DNA of 64,000 bases from Costus lasius (taxonomy: Eukaryota > Streptophyta > Magnoliopsida > Zingiberales > Costaceae), in assembly GCA_027563935.2 (NCBI GenBank), contig CM050447.1:19174001-19238000 (forward strand), read 5' to 3'. Shown here one piece after another: positions 34,726 through 46,766 of this stretch. Both the position numbers and the translations under genes were made by a program. The notes under the pieces were generated by a model. The model made no database searches. It saw nothing but the letters and a program-made list of their open reading frames with translations, and was not told the DNA's origin. Each line of letters starts with the position of its first letter. Positions within the stretch are counted from its first letter, which is position 1.

Positions 34726-34740
34726 AAAGATCCAGCCAGG

Positions 34741-35267
34741 ATAGTGAATCAAGGAGATCGTATAGCACAGTTGGAATAAGTGATGGGAATGACCGAGAAC
34801 AGTGATGACGCGGTTGTTCCTTAGGTGGAGAATCTACAGCGCACAGTGGAGCAACAGAGGTTGCAGATCCTTGCCCTTCAACAAACTTTGGTTGGAGTAG
34901 TTGAGACTCAGCAAAATTTTAAAGGGACGGTAGAGCTACGGGAGCAAGTAACTGTCTTGCAGGAACAGATAACAACCTTGACGGCACAAGTAACCAACAC
35001 CGTTGCAGAACAACAACAAGTACAGGCAAACCTCGCGGTGATGCACATGGCATTAGCGCAGGCACAAGGTGGTGCCCCTGCAACAGCCATGGTGGAGTAT
35101 GGAGTAGCCAAAGGGAAGGTTCGCATCCCATAGCCTGCGATATTCGGAGGATCCCGATCATCCAAAGAGTTGGGTAACTTTCTTTGGGATATGGAACAAT
35201 ATTTTACTGCTAACCATGTTTCAGACAAGGAAAAGGTGAGGGTGTGTATGATAGGGTCTAGACAGGC
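34741..35267 (+). pseudogene. G3 gag N-terminal part, decayed
   Basis: The frame aligned with G2 gag starts at 34741 with ATA in place of ATG and has stops near 34777, 34822 and 35131. It encodes a long Gln-rich coiled coil (VEQQRLQILALQQTLVG and after) then a gag domain start (NFLWDMEQYFTANHVSDKEK). It is cut off by the Athila B LTR. The lost start and the stops all look like C-to-T changes on one strand or the other. Confidence 0.75.
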
Positions 35268-38200
35268 TGCTACCGCAAGTGCACGGTCTATCGCGTAATA
35301 AATAAGATCGAACCCAAAGAGACTAGGGTCAAGTACTAACTGATCGGTCAACTCGTAGCTAGGTAAATGATTAAGGGAGAAATAGCTAAAATCTTAGTGC
35401 AAGTAATTGAACTAAAACAGACTTAAATCAAGCAAAGTAAAAAAGAAAAGGAAACGGGTTTTAGATCTATGAGAGATATTTGGGGTTTTAGGTTTCACCA
35501 CACTGAAGCATGCAGAAATATTAAGGTTTGATATTTTAAATTGAGCTTTATCTAAATTCTTAAGGTAATCCTTCCTAGGGTACAGACGCGCTCCCTCTCA
35601 GGACACGGTCCGATATCCGACTAAACCCAAGTCTCCTACTCATGGCTTACCGGATTAAGTCAGATCCAATGGGATCTGTGAAGGATTAGGGTTCCTCGGG
35701 TGATTTCGAGTACTCTCGCAACACGAAATCACCAGTCCAGCCTAAGGGGTTCCGATGATCAAGGTTCACCTCTCAGTCCTTCCCTTGACATTTAAGACAT
35801 GCATACGTATGGCCAGTACATAAACATGAGATAAAACATCATAAACATGAATAAGAACAAAGATAAATATGAGAAATAAGTAGGTCAAACATTAATATCA
35901 AACATTCTTACAGTGGGCTACGCCCAAACCCCGAAAATAAAGTTAAGCTACAAAATTCATCGTTAAATACATAAAATATCTCATAAAAGTTGATTCAAAC
36001 CAAAGGGAAGGGTAGATCTTTGATGGAAGAAGGTCCAGCACGAAGATCCACACCAGAACGACGAAGAAATCAAGCCAGAACAGTATTGTCGCCCAGAAAA
36101 TCGGCCCAAACCCTAAGGTCTCGCCCTTTCTCCTCGTTCTCTCCAACCGCTTGATCAAATCCAATGATTCTGGTCCCAAAACGTTCGTATCCAAGTTGGG
36201 AAGGTCTCCCTGAAATTTCCTTCAATTCTGAGCCAGGAATAGAAAGTTATGGTAAAATATCAAGCGCCTATCGAAGCTGCGCGAGACGATACTCGGCCGT
36301 GTATCGGTGCACGGGTGCGCCCGTGCACGGCTCGGTTGCCAGATAACTTATGATTCACGGCTGTGCATCCAGCACGGCCATGCCCGTGTACAGCTCGGTT
36401 AAGCCTGGATAGTCAGATCATTGATGCATGTTATTTTTACCGGGTTTAAAGTCTTATTTATATCCTCTTTTAAGGCTTAAGTCTTGCACATATGCTATTA
36501 TTTTGCATCTTTTTCCATTAAGTTCAGAATCTTCACTATTTTTCCATTGTTTGTGAAATACAGGTTATTTCTCTCTATTTTCAACAATATTTTGAAGATT
36601 TAAAGTTATGGAAAGGTTCAAGACATTGTAAGCATCATACAGGAAAATTTTGGAAAATTTTGGAGTTATGGATGCTCATCACGGCCGTGATCAATTCGGT
36701 GTCCACACCATGTATCAGCGCACTCGTCACGGCCCAGAGAACGGGCGTGTTCACCCATCAGCGTCTTGATCACGGCCTGGCCGTGATGACCATCATGGCC
36801 GTGATTGTAATTTCACCGAAAGTCAGCCGAGTTCATCACCGACAGCATCACGGGCATGACGAGTATTTCTGGATTTTACGGACTCAGCACGGCATGCCCA
36901 TGTCAATCGTCACGGCCATGCTCGCTTCGATGCAGGGTTGAGGACTCATCACGGCCTAGCCGTGACAGCGATCACGCCCGTGATCGCTTCTGCAGATCAC
37001 AACCCTTCATCCGTTTTTCATCAAATTCTATGCTCCAGATGCCAGGAAATTGGGGGAAACGCCTAACTACCTTCCTAACCGCCAAAAGATTCGATTGAAG
37101 TATAAAATCGAGAATTTTGGGCGGTTACGAAGGTCGAATTTTCGAAGAACGCGACAAGGGCGAAAAGAGGGCGATTTCTGCATTCTTGGGCTTGATTCGA
37201 AGGATTTCTTTGGGGCTATCAAGAGAAGACCAAAGATCTATCGTCTCCTACCCCAGATTTGTGATTTCCCTTCTTTTTGAATTCATTTGCTTGGGTTTTT
37301 ATTGTTAAACGATGTATTTTTTAGAGTAAAACCCTAGTTCGGAACTCGGGCGTAGCCCGTTGAACATATCTCCTCATGTAAAACGTTTCTAATGAATCTC
37401 AGTGTATTTATTAAGTAATTTGACTTATTTAAATGAGTTGCACTTATTGCGTATGATTGTTGTGTATAGACATTTATATGTGTTAAGTGTTACGAGAAGT
37501 ACCGAGAAGTGAATCGTAACGCTCGATCGTTCTCATTTAAACTTGTGACTAGAATTACGAGAGTCGTTCGACGTCACTCGAGGATTCACGGTCTTTCATA
37601 GATCCCAATGAGTCTCTTAGGTTAATTTTGCTACAAAAGTAGGAAATTAGCTTATGCTAGACACTGGATTATACTTCGAGAGAAGGTAATCCGTACCATA
37701 GGAAAGATCGCCTTAAGTTATTTACTGTCGGATTGAGCTTCGAGAGAAGGAGATCCATTTGTTTTAATTTAATTAGATTCAAAGTTTTACATTTAATTAA
37801 TTCAACATGGTGAAATCTAGAGTTTCGAACACTTTTTAAACTGTAGTCTTCCCTTAAAGTCGTTGACTTCTTGGTTCGATAATTTAGATAATTTAGTTTT
37901 AGAGTAATTCTTTTATTTTGAGTCTGAACCATCTAGCTTTCAATGACACTAAAGGTCGGTACTTGGCACCTGCTCCCTGTGGGAACGATATTATTTACTA
38001 CTTAGATAGACCGTGCACTTGCAGGACCTATCAATCACGCACGGCCGTGCATGGGTACACACCCACGACCGTGCATCCTGTAGAAAATTCCGATTGGACT
38101 AAAATTTGGCGTGTAGCTTCGTCTCATCATGGGAAAACGTCCCATACCTTCAGATTCTCCAAATTCCATCGATTTTGAGGCCAAAAACCTACATTTTCAT

Positions 38201-38330
38201 AAAACAAGGGAAAAGTGAAGACTCTGAAGAATATGAAGCATTTGAGTGCATAAATGAGACAAAGCATGCATTTTACTCCAAAATAATAACAGAATTAAGT
38301 CACGAAATATCATATTTTTGCATGTCATCA
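35268..38330 (-). repeat. Athila B 3' LTR, split by solo LTR S1
   Basis: Left end TGCTACCGCAAGTGCACGG and right end GTCATCA are Athila LTR ends in minus orientation. A CTTGTCC(T/C)(C/T)AAGCAA stretch follows within 30 bp of the right end, as in the other Athila 3' LTRs here. Removing S1 and its target duplication leaves about 1.45 kb. It has palindromes of the form GTGCACGGG...CCCGTGCAC (36313-36338) and GCACGGCCGTGC (38039-38050). Confidence 0.8.
36422..38033 (+). mobile_element. S1: solo Athila LTR inside the Athila B LTR
   Basis: A 1,612-bp plus-oriented LTR (TGATGCATG...GACCTATCA) of the same subfamily as element A. Flanking pentamers are ATCAT (36417-36421) and ATCAC (38034-38038). There is no internal DNA. 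It carries the CACGGCCGTG palindrome array at 36672-36990. Confidence 0.85.
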
Positions 38331-39222
38331 AATATATCGGACTTAAAGTTTTGCTTGTCCTTAAGCAATTGAATTGTCTAGAATACAATGATGACATGGA
38401 ATAAGGAATCTCAAATAGCTCATCTAGGTCTAATGAGGTTATTGGTTAAACACAATTGGCCCTCAGGTTATAATGTAGTATGAAAAGCAAATTAAACCAA
38501 TTATCATGGATACAATCTATAGAACATGCAAAATTACATTACCAAAAACCTTTACTATACACCTCACACAAATGATATAATTGATCAAGCATCCAAAAAG
38601 GCATATAATTGTGCAATAAGTCATGGAAAAATAGCATCAGTACCACATAGTCCCTATGTGGTGCCTTTTTTTTTTGAAACATAAAACAATGCTAAGTGCC
38701 AAGCTTTGCTTCGGTACCACCTAGGTTCCATTGTGAATGTTTAGAACGATGGGGTTAGTGTCAAGTAAGAGTGGTGATGAACTTAGGTACCACTAACCCT
38801 TTTTACCATTGAGATGCTATGAATAGTGCCAAGTGGAAGTACAATGTGCAATGTACAAGAACACTTCGGTACCACTATTATTATTTCTGATTCCCATGAC
38901 AAAGTGCACAATGACAGTAGCTGTATGGATCTAGATGCAATCAATCACTACACATGATATGATCATCCAGGGTAAGGTATAGTAACAAGCATGCTATTCA
39001 AGATCATACAAATAATGAATTGGGTTAATTACATCATTCAACTATAGTAAACCAAAGAATCTTATGTGCACACTATAACCATTATAGACCATTGGCAGAT
39101 AAAAGTCAAGATTCCCATCCCAAGCAATCAAGTAGTCATAGAACAATGCAATACTAGAAGACAAAGCAAATAGCATAGAGAAAAGTAGGGTTTGGGCAAG
39201 ACACTAAAGATGTTGGCATAAC
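38331..39222 (-). other. Athila B internal 3' region
   Basis: Non-coding DNA between the B 3' LTR and the C insertion. It has a nine-base hairpin, ACCACATAG-TCC-CTATGTGGT, near 38641-38662, and repeated CTT(C/A)GGTACCAC and GTGCCAAG motifs, the halves of the paired hairpin seen in C and E. Confidence 0.6.
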
Positions 39223-41169
39223 TGTTGTGTCCGCAAGTGCACGGATACTCGAAGTAATAAAAAATATCGAACCACAGAAACCTTGTTGTCAAGTACTGAA
39301 TAGTCAATTTCTCGCTAGCTAGGCAATCGATAAATAGTGAATCAAATTAGCGAAAAGAACACGGAGAAAATATCAGAGAGGAAATCGGGACTAGGGGTTC
39401 ATCTACTTTAATTTCTAATGATTAGATTAAGATAAGTATTTGTCAATCTAATTCTATCATGATAAAGGTATAATTTACTTCATAAATAAATTGTCTCGCT
39501 CTCGCGCAGACAACTAACAAAGAACCGATCCTCACTCTCGTGCAAGATCTATTCGATGTTGAGAATAAGTAAACCATCAACTAAGAACTCTAGGATCACT
39601 CTCGTGCATCCGAATTCTAGGTTGATAACCTCAAGTGGAGACTCAAAGATCACTCTCGTGCATCCGAGTCTCAACACTAGATTTACTCATGGTTTTCCAA
39701 CGACTCGATACTCAATCTCTTGCAATATCAAATCAAGTCTATACAATGACTCAATCCTAAGAGTCATAAAATCAACAAGGCATTATAGTTATCTAAAAAA
39801 ATCAGAATTCAAAGAACAACCTAATCTCTTACGGTAATTCCAAACTCAACAATTCCTAGGATTCCGAGTTTCAAACAATCAACCTCTCGGTCTATTTTGC
39901 GAAACTCTAAAACATGCTGAATTTAAAGACACAAAGGAGAATCAAAGAATTATCAATCACAAGAGTAAAATTATCATAAAGGAATTAGTTTGACAAAGTT
40001 AAGATTTCTAGTCATTAAGAAATAAAGAGATTATACCCCCATGTCCCAAAGAAAGATTAAGCTACCATGATGAAGGGATTACAATAAAACATATTTCAGA
40101 GTGATAAGAAATCGAAAAGAGGGAAGAAAGATTACAAAACAGGGCTGTAATAAAATTACAGCCCGTTATTTTGTCTTGAACAGCGCTGTCACTACTGTTG
40201 TGTCGATTTCTCCTTCGATTCAATTCCAAACGCTCTGAAACTTGAGGTACGTGTTCTCCTTCACTAGACGAAGCTCTCTGTCAAATTTCGTGGCCGGAGG
40301 TGGTCTGTAGGTGGAGAACCGACGAACCCTAGCACTTTCACCCCTCTCTGAAATTCGCCGTGGATGGATGATAAAGATTGTCCCTTTTGGTCTGGTTATA
40401 TTCTCCTCATAAAGACGAGTCCACCGCCTCTTTCAGATCTAAATTTGGACTCCTAAATCTCTGGGAATCGCGTTTTGACTGATTCGGCGGAAATCTCGGA
40501 TTTCTGGGTTGGCAAATACGGTACCGTGTAGATGTACACGACAGTGCCGTATTTCTTTCTGTGAAATCTGGTTAGAAAGCATGACACCGTGCATTCTCCT
40601 ATGATAGTGCCGTATTTCTGCTAAAACTTCTCTGGTCAAAATCGATGGCAAATACGGTACCGTGACAAAATCGGGGTGAAATACGGTAGTGTCGTATTTC
40701 TGCTGAAACTCTCTGTTCTGGATCGCCAAACATTACGGTACCGTGTCTTTCTACACGGCAGTGCCATATGCACGCTTAGGTCTTCTGGTTGAAATCAGCC
40801 CAAAATACAGTACCGTGACAGTTCCAGGGCAAAATATGGCAGTGCCGTATTTTCATCTGGTTGAAAGCGGTAAAATACGGTACCATGTAGATTTACACGG
40901 CAGTGCCGCATTTTTGCTAGGAGCATCCTTTTGACTTGAAATTTGATGGGTAGACTCCTCTTCATGGTTGGAACTCATTCATGCATCTGAATTGCTTGAA
41001 AATCGGTGAAAAATATGCCTTTTTGCCTGAAATAGATTAAAAACTAAAGATTGTGTAGATTCCGAAGCTTTTGGCAAAATAAGTATAAAAAATAAAACGA
41101 GAGAGCAAAATTATGACTCAAAAATCTGGTAAATATGTGTGAAAAATACTATGAAATTTAGAGTCATCA
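39223..41169 (-). repeat. Athila C 3' LTR
   Basis: A 1,947-bp LTR with left end TGTTGTGTCCGCAAGTGC and right end GAGTCATCA, then Athila 3' internal DNA. It holds six long hairpins with arms AAATACGG / CCGTATTT at 40514-40914. Five copies of an ATCACTCTCGTGCA-type motif near 39535-39665 form another repeat. The left end could be three bases further right. Confidence 0.82.
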
Positions 41170-42267
41170 AACACATAAGGCTCAAACCTTGCTTGTCCTC
41201 AAGCAAATAAAGAAATCAATACTGAGTATTGGAACTTAAATTTTCATATGACGAATAAATTTCTAGAATATAATCATCCATAGAAAATTTCATCAATCTC
41301 ACACAAAATTTCCAAGTAAATACATCATCTTCTGAAATTAATCTTTAAGATTCAAATAAAACTCAATCAAATAAAATTTTGCAATATGCATAGCAATAAA
41401 ATTTCCATCTCATGAATTAATCCTGTTTTAAGATTTTCATCTAATATGCTTTTGTTTACAGGAATAGGATCTCCAAATCTTTTTTCACTCAAATTTTTCT
41501 CTATCTCTTTCTTTTTCATTTGTCCTTGACATTTTCTAAATTGATTATCACCCTTTTTCCGTTGACGAACTTAGAGTATGTTCATCACGTAACCACACAT
41601 AATAGAACTCATATCTCATAGGTAGAAAGAATTTTCTTGAGACAGAGGAGTCAATGTCAAAGGAAATCTCTCTTGGCATGAATCTACACAGATACACACT
41701 TTTGCAATGAACTTCAACTCGTCTTAGGTACCATTGTAAACACAATGCCAAGAAGAGGAGTTATTCTTTTTCTTTCTGTGGACTTCAACCCATGTCTTTA
41801 GGTCCCACTGTTAATTTTATACAGTGCCAAGTAGGGGAGTCATTCTTTCTCATGGATTTGAATATCTTTTTCCCAACAAATAACATAAAATATTATAAAG
41901 ATCAACTAGATTAATCAATTGATATCAACTCAATAACATGCACAAATATGCTCATTTTATTCAAAAGAATTATTTCACTTTAAGATTACATTCACCAAAC
42001 AGTGCATTTACCTAGAATTTCATGCATCAATTACTGAAAAATTTCCAACAAATAGATTATATCAGAGAAATAAATTCAACATATAAAATCTATTTCCAAT
42101 TTCCAGAAACTGATATGCATGATAATAGATTAAGTGTGGGTGTGGAACTCCTTACGCGTCACGGTTGTGCACTCCTTCACGCCCTTGCCCGTGCAGCGCT
42201 CGGTCGCGCGTTGGGAAGGGTTAACCAAGCCATGTACGGCCGTGCATGGATGCACGGGTGCGACCGT
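41170..42267 (-). other. Athila C internal 3' region, left of nested element A
   Basis: Non-coding. It contains two copies of the paired hairpin (41732-41747 and 41806-41826) and the start of a GCACGGCCGTGCA-type palindrome array (42156-42267). It continues at 51071 once element A is removed. Confidence 0.7.
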
Positions 42268-43740
42268 TGATAGGCCCCGCAAGTGTACGTGTTCTATCGA
42301 AGTAGTAAAATATCGTTCCAAGGGAGCGAGGTGTCAAGTACCGACTTTTCGTGTCATTGAAAGCTAGACAATTCAAATTCAAAATGAAAGAATATCACTA
42401 AGACTAAATTATCGAATTGAAGACTCAACGACTTTAAGGGAAAATTACAGTTTAAGAAGTGTTCGGAACTTCAGGTTTTACCACGTTAAATGTTTTATAT
42501 GCAAAACATTGAATCAGATTGAAATAGAAAACGGATCTCCTTCTCTCGAAGCGTAATCCGACAGTAAACAACTTAAGGCGATCTATCCTATGGTATGGAT
42601 TACCTTCTCTCGAAGCGTAATCCGATGCCTACTTAAGCTAATTTCCTACTCTGTAGCAAAATTAGCTTAAGAGACCCATTGGGCTCTATGATGATCGTGA
42701 ATCCTCGAGTGACATTGAACGACTCTCATAATCCAAGTCACAAGTTTAAATGGGCAGTCGAGTGTTACGATTCACCTCTCAGCTCTTCTCATAACACTTC
42801 ACACATATCGATGTTTGGCCAAAACATAAATACGCAATAAGCACACCAATTTAAATAAGTAAATTTACTAAAAAGTATCATTGAAATTCATAAAAGATGT
42901 TTACATGTGAGAATTTGTTCAACGGGCTACGCCTGAGTCCCGAACTAGGGTTTACTCTAGAAAATACATCATTTAACAATTAAAACCTAAGTAAATAAAT
43001 TCAAAAAGAGGGGAATTTACAAATTAAGGGTAGGAGACGATGAATCTTCAGTCTTCTCTCGAAAGCCCCAAAGAAATCCGTCGAATCAAGCCCTTGAACA
43101 AGCAAAATCGCCCCTTTTCGCCCTAGTCACGTTTTCTCCAAAGTTCGACCCCTCTAACCGCCCAAAATCCTTGCTTTTGTACTTCCATCGAAGCCTTGGG
43201 TGGTTAAGAAGATTAATTGGTAGTTTTCCCCAATTTCCTGGCATCTAGAGCATCGAATTTGATGAAAAACGGACGAAGGGTCGCGATCTGCGAAAGCGAT
43301 CACGGGCGTGATCGCCGTCACGGCCAGGCCGTGATGAGTTCTCGAACCTGCAACGAAGAGATCATGGCCGTGACGATCGACACGGGTAGGCCATGTTCAG
43401 TCCGCAAAATCCAAGAATGCTCATCACGCCCGTGATGCGGCCGGTGATGAGTTCTGCTAACTTTCGGTGAGATGGCCATCATGGCCGTGATGGAGAACAT
43501 GGGTAGGCCGTGACGAAGACGCTGACGGGTGAACACGCCCGTTCTCTGGCCCGTGACGAGTACGCTGATACATGGTGTGGGCGCCGAGTTAATCACGGCC
43601 ATATTTCACAAATAATCAAAAAATAGTGAAGATTCTGAACTTAATGGAAAAAGATTCAAAATAATAGCATATATGCAAGACTTAAGGCTTAAAAGAGGAT
43701 ATATATAAGACTTTAAATCCGGTAAAAATAACATGCATCA
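42268..43740 (-). repeat. A 3' LTR
   Basis: Starts TGATAGGCCCCGCAAG and ends AACATGCATCA. It is about 130 bp shorter than its partner because of a deletion near 43600. The palindrome array is at 43298-43600. Confidence 0.88.
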
Positions 43741-43949
43741 AAATATCACAGACTTAAAATCTTGCTTGTCCTCAAGCAATTACACTATCTGGAATAATCA
43801 GAGATAAAGGAGATAGCATGTTCCAAAGCCAAAGCATGCTTTAGCAGATATCAAAAGCAATAAAAGAATGATGTGATCATAGTCTATTCAAGACATTAAA
43901 CTAACCCATGCCAAAAGGAGATTCAACTTTTTACCTAGGACTCAAGCCC
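43741..43949 (-). other. A internal 3' end
   Basis: Short Athila stretch before the 3' LTR with CTTGTCCTCAAGCAA, as at the same place in C. It lacks the paired hairpins, perhaps removed with the K2 insertion. The border with K2 is approximate. Confidence 0.5.
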
Positions 43950-46594
43950 CAAAGACAAGACCTAACCTAGCCGACCTCTAGCTCTATCTTCAAGATTGGC
44001 TCCAAGGTCCTTCTCTCATGGTTTAGCACCCAAACCCTAGGGGTACACCCCCAAGGTTCGGCCAATGCCATGGTCTTCCTCCAAGGGTGATGCGCCACCA
44101 TGTAAGGGCGAAGAGACATAGCACACAAGCCCTAATGCTCGGCCAAGTCAAACTTGCGCCACTCACCATGCGCCATTAATGAAGGGTGCTTCTTGCGCCA
44201 CCATGCAAGGTGCGCAAGCAAGCTTGCATGCGCCAATCTCCAAGTGATATGCGCCACCCTAATCTTCATCTTAATTAAAAGCAAAAAGAAAAGCGGCACG
44301 CAGGCCTCACAAGAGTACATCACAGGCATGCATAGGGGCTTGACTCATGATCACAACATTATGCACAAGTAAGGTATCTATACATGCAATTCTACATGCT
44401 CATGAAAAACATAAAATCTGAAATTTTACTTTTTCATAAAACCAGTTTCTTTTCCTCATCTTCTTCTCACAAATCTTTTAGTTATTCGCGATTAATTTTC
44501 ATGATGATTTCAAAGATTCTCTCGGCTGGTAATTTTGTCAGATCAAGAGGCCCGACCAGTCCGAAGACACAATGCCTGTCCTACTTGACAAAACCACGTG
44601 CGCCTTTGATCCTTAAATCATACAAGAAAAATAACCCAAAAATCCAAAAGAGATTGAAAAGATGATAGAAACAAGAAACCCTAATTTTTTCTACTTAGAA
44701 AAATCGTTCGCCATGTGATCATGCAATTTGCGAAAATTGAGATATGGCATGTGATCATGGAAAAGCATGAAATTACATCGTTCGAGTCTCGCAAGTCGCA
44801 CTGATACCACTGTTGGGAAACCTCGGGGATATTTTACAATTTTTCAGAGTCACAATGACACAAATACAATGCACAACGGAACTAATATCCCCGAAACGAG
44901 CCAGTCCCAAAAACCCAGTGAAGATCGCAAGCGAGGGAGTCGACACGTTGAGATAAAAGATACCTCAAAGCAAGACGGTGCCAATGTCGTGATAGGCGCC
45001 CAAGTGTGTGCCCTCTGCAGTCTCACACACACGGATCCCTTGAGTCATCTTCTTCCACGCTCGGTGCTAGCCTCGGGAAGAAGATCCAAGCCTTTTTGTT
45101 CACCTTCTTCAAGCCTAGTGCCACCTCCAAGGTATGTGCGCCAATGGAAGAAGTATGAAGGAGAGGGAAGCCGCCAAGCACCAAATTCCTTGCGCCAAGA
45201 GGAAAGGAAGATCAAGGCTTGCGGCTAGGGTTTGATGGAAGAGATCACTTGTGCCTCTTGCCCTTGCGCTCGCCTCTCTCTGTGTTCTCACGCCTCCAAG
45301 GAGTAGAATACCTGAGAGGGGGCATCTAGGGCCCCTTATATAGAGCAAGGGGCGGTTAGGGTTAGGGCTAGGCGCAATTTGCTTCCATAATGAAGCAAAT
45401 TTGCACACTTCACCCCATTATACCCCTTAGGCGCCAATGGGGTTGGTTCTCTCCCCATTATACCCCTTAGGCGATTTCCTCTTCATGACAACTTATTAGT
45501 GAGCCCAACTAAGCAATGGTCCTAGCCCAAAGATCATTACCCATGTTAACCAAGCTATTGGATCCAATCCAATGTGACTCAAGGTCAAATGAGGCTAACC
45601 ATGGTTAATTCGGCCAGTTTGCCAAAATTGGAAGTTGGCTCCAATAAGTTTCTTCCAACTCATCAGGCCCATTGGCACTGATGAAATCTCCAGAATAGAT
45701 TCGAGTTATCCAATAACTCGATCATAAGGCTTCCTGATCAATACGAAAACTCAAGTATTAAAGTGTGTGACCCTGTAGGTTCCTCTGATGTTGGCAGTGC
45801 TAACCAAAGGTCACCACAAGCAGTGAGTGGCACCTAGCAGTGCATCACTGCTACCCAGGTCATTGGAATGGATATCGATATCGACATCGCCATCATCGCA
45901 ATTAGGTACAGATGCATTCCAGTCTCTTTGCCAAACTGATATCTGATTGGACAAGTGTGTCACCACTTGTTTTCATCCAATCTCATGGTTATGACTAAAT
46001 CAGGTCTCACCTGGGTATGGCCATACACTTTCAGTCATAGAACCATAGAGGAGCTTCATGGATATCAAACTTCTCTTAGGAAGGGGCAAATCCTCTATCT
46101 GTCCATTGACCTTCTCATGTGGGTCGTGACATGCTCAATGACAACCGTTATTACCCCCCAACTATGGTGAGGTGTTAGGTTATATCAAAGCATATCCCTA
46201 ACCATATAGAATGGCAAATAACCTCAAGTCAAGGGATCAATGCATCTCCTATCACTTGTGAGGATAACTCGTGACACCAAGTCATTGTCTCACAGCGGGT
46301 CGGTCTAGTATATCCACTACTGATATAACCATATGTTTGCGTTAGCACCTCATGCCTAACCAGCCCATATACCAGTCTCACAAGTACCAAAGTTGTCCCA
46401 TATCCATTCTGGTACATCGACTGAGGACGATCATTCGAGCACAGATCCAATTTGTCTCCAGGGACATTATCATATAAGTACATAATCACAGATGTAAGCA
46501 AATAAAGATAATGACAATGCCAGAATGATATATATCAAACGTCAAGTAGTATAATAATGGACCAAAACTAGGTCCTAGGGCATATACACCAACA
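43950..46594 (-). mobile_element. K2: Copia fragment (5' LTR plus leader) inside A
   Basis: A minus-strand 5' LTR (46594-44811), a tRNA-Met-type primer site (GTGGTATCAG, near 44801-44810) and about 850 bp of leader with repeated TGCGCCA motifs are present. Gag, pol and the 3' LTR are missing, so it is a truncated insertion or a later deletion. Confidence 0.72.
44811..46594 (-). repeat. K2 5' LTR
   Basis: 1,784 bp, starting TGTTGGTGTATATGCCC and ending TTTCCCAACA on the minus strand, so its ends are inverted repeats (TGTTGG/CCAACA). A TATA element (CTCTATATAAGG) lies at about 45336-45347. Confidence 0.8.
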
Positions 46595-46706
46595 TAAAAT
46601 CATATATATCTTGCCATGGAAAATCACAAAAATAACAAAAAGAACAAATAAACAAACAACCACATCAATAAACATAATAGTCTAGTAACACAACACAAGA
46701 TAAATC

Positions 46707-46724
46707 CATGGTGTGCCTCCCATG
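46707..46724 (-). other. Post-ORF hairpin of A
   Basis: On the minus strand CATGGGAGGCACACCATG forms a five-pair stem, preceded by GACCTTAAACCAGCGCTT. It is the counterpart of hairpins at 51221-51238 and 58884-58901, with two compensatory stem differences. Confidence 0.65.
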
Positions 46725-46766
46725 AAGCGCTGGTTTAAGGTCAACAGCTTGACCAATGCCTCAGCA

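Larger units (their letters stand above)
33661..35267 (+). mobile_element. G3: Ty3/gypsy element, 5' part, truncated by Athila B
   Basis: A 5' LTR, tRNA-Met primer site and partial gag are present. At 35268 the sequence changes to an Athila LTR inside gag. The remaining half would lie beyond the right window end if all nested insertions were removed. LTR ends (TGTTAGGCCC...GGGCGTGACA) mark it as a relative of G1 and G2. Confidence 0.82.

Noticed and set aside
36672..36990. Possible CRISPR-like array
   Set aside because: Palindromic repeats at regular spacing, but this is a plant LTR, units are diverged and there is no spacer logic or Cas gene.
43217..43602. Frames repeated at 50414-50865 and 36660-36941
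   Set aside because: They are translations of the palindrome arrays in A-type LTRs on both strands.
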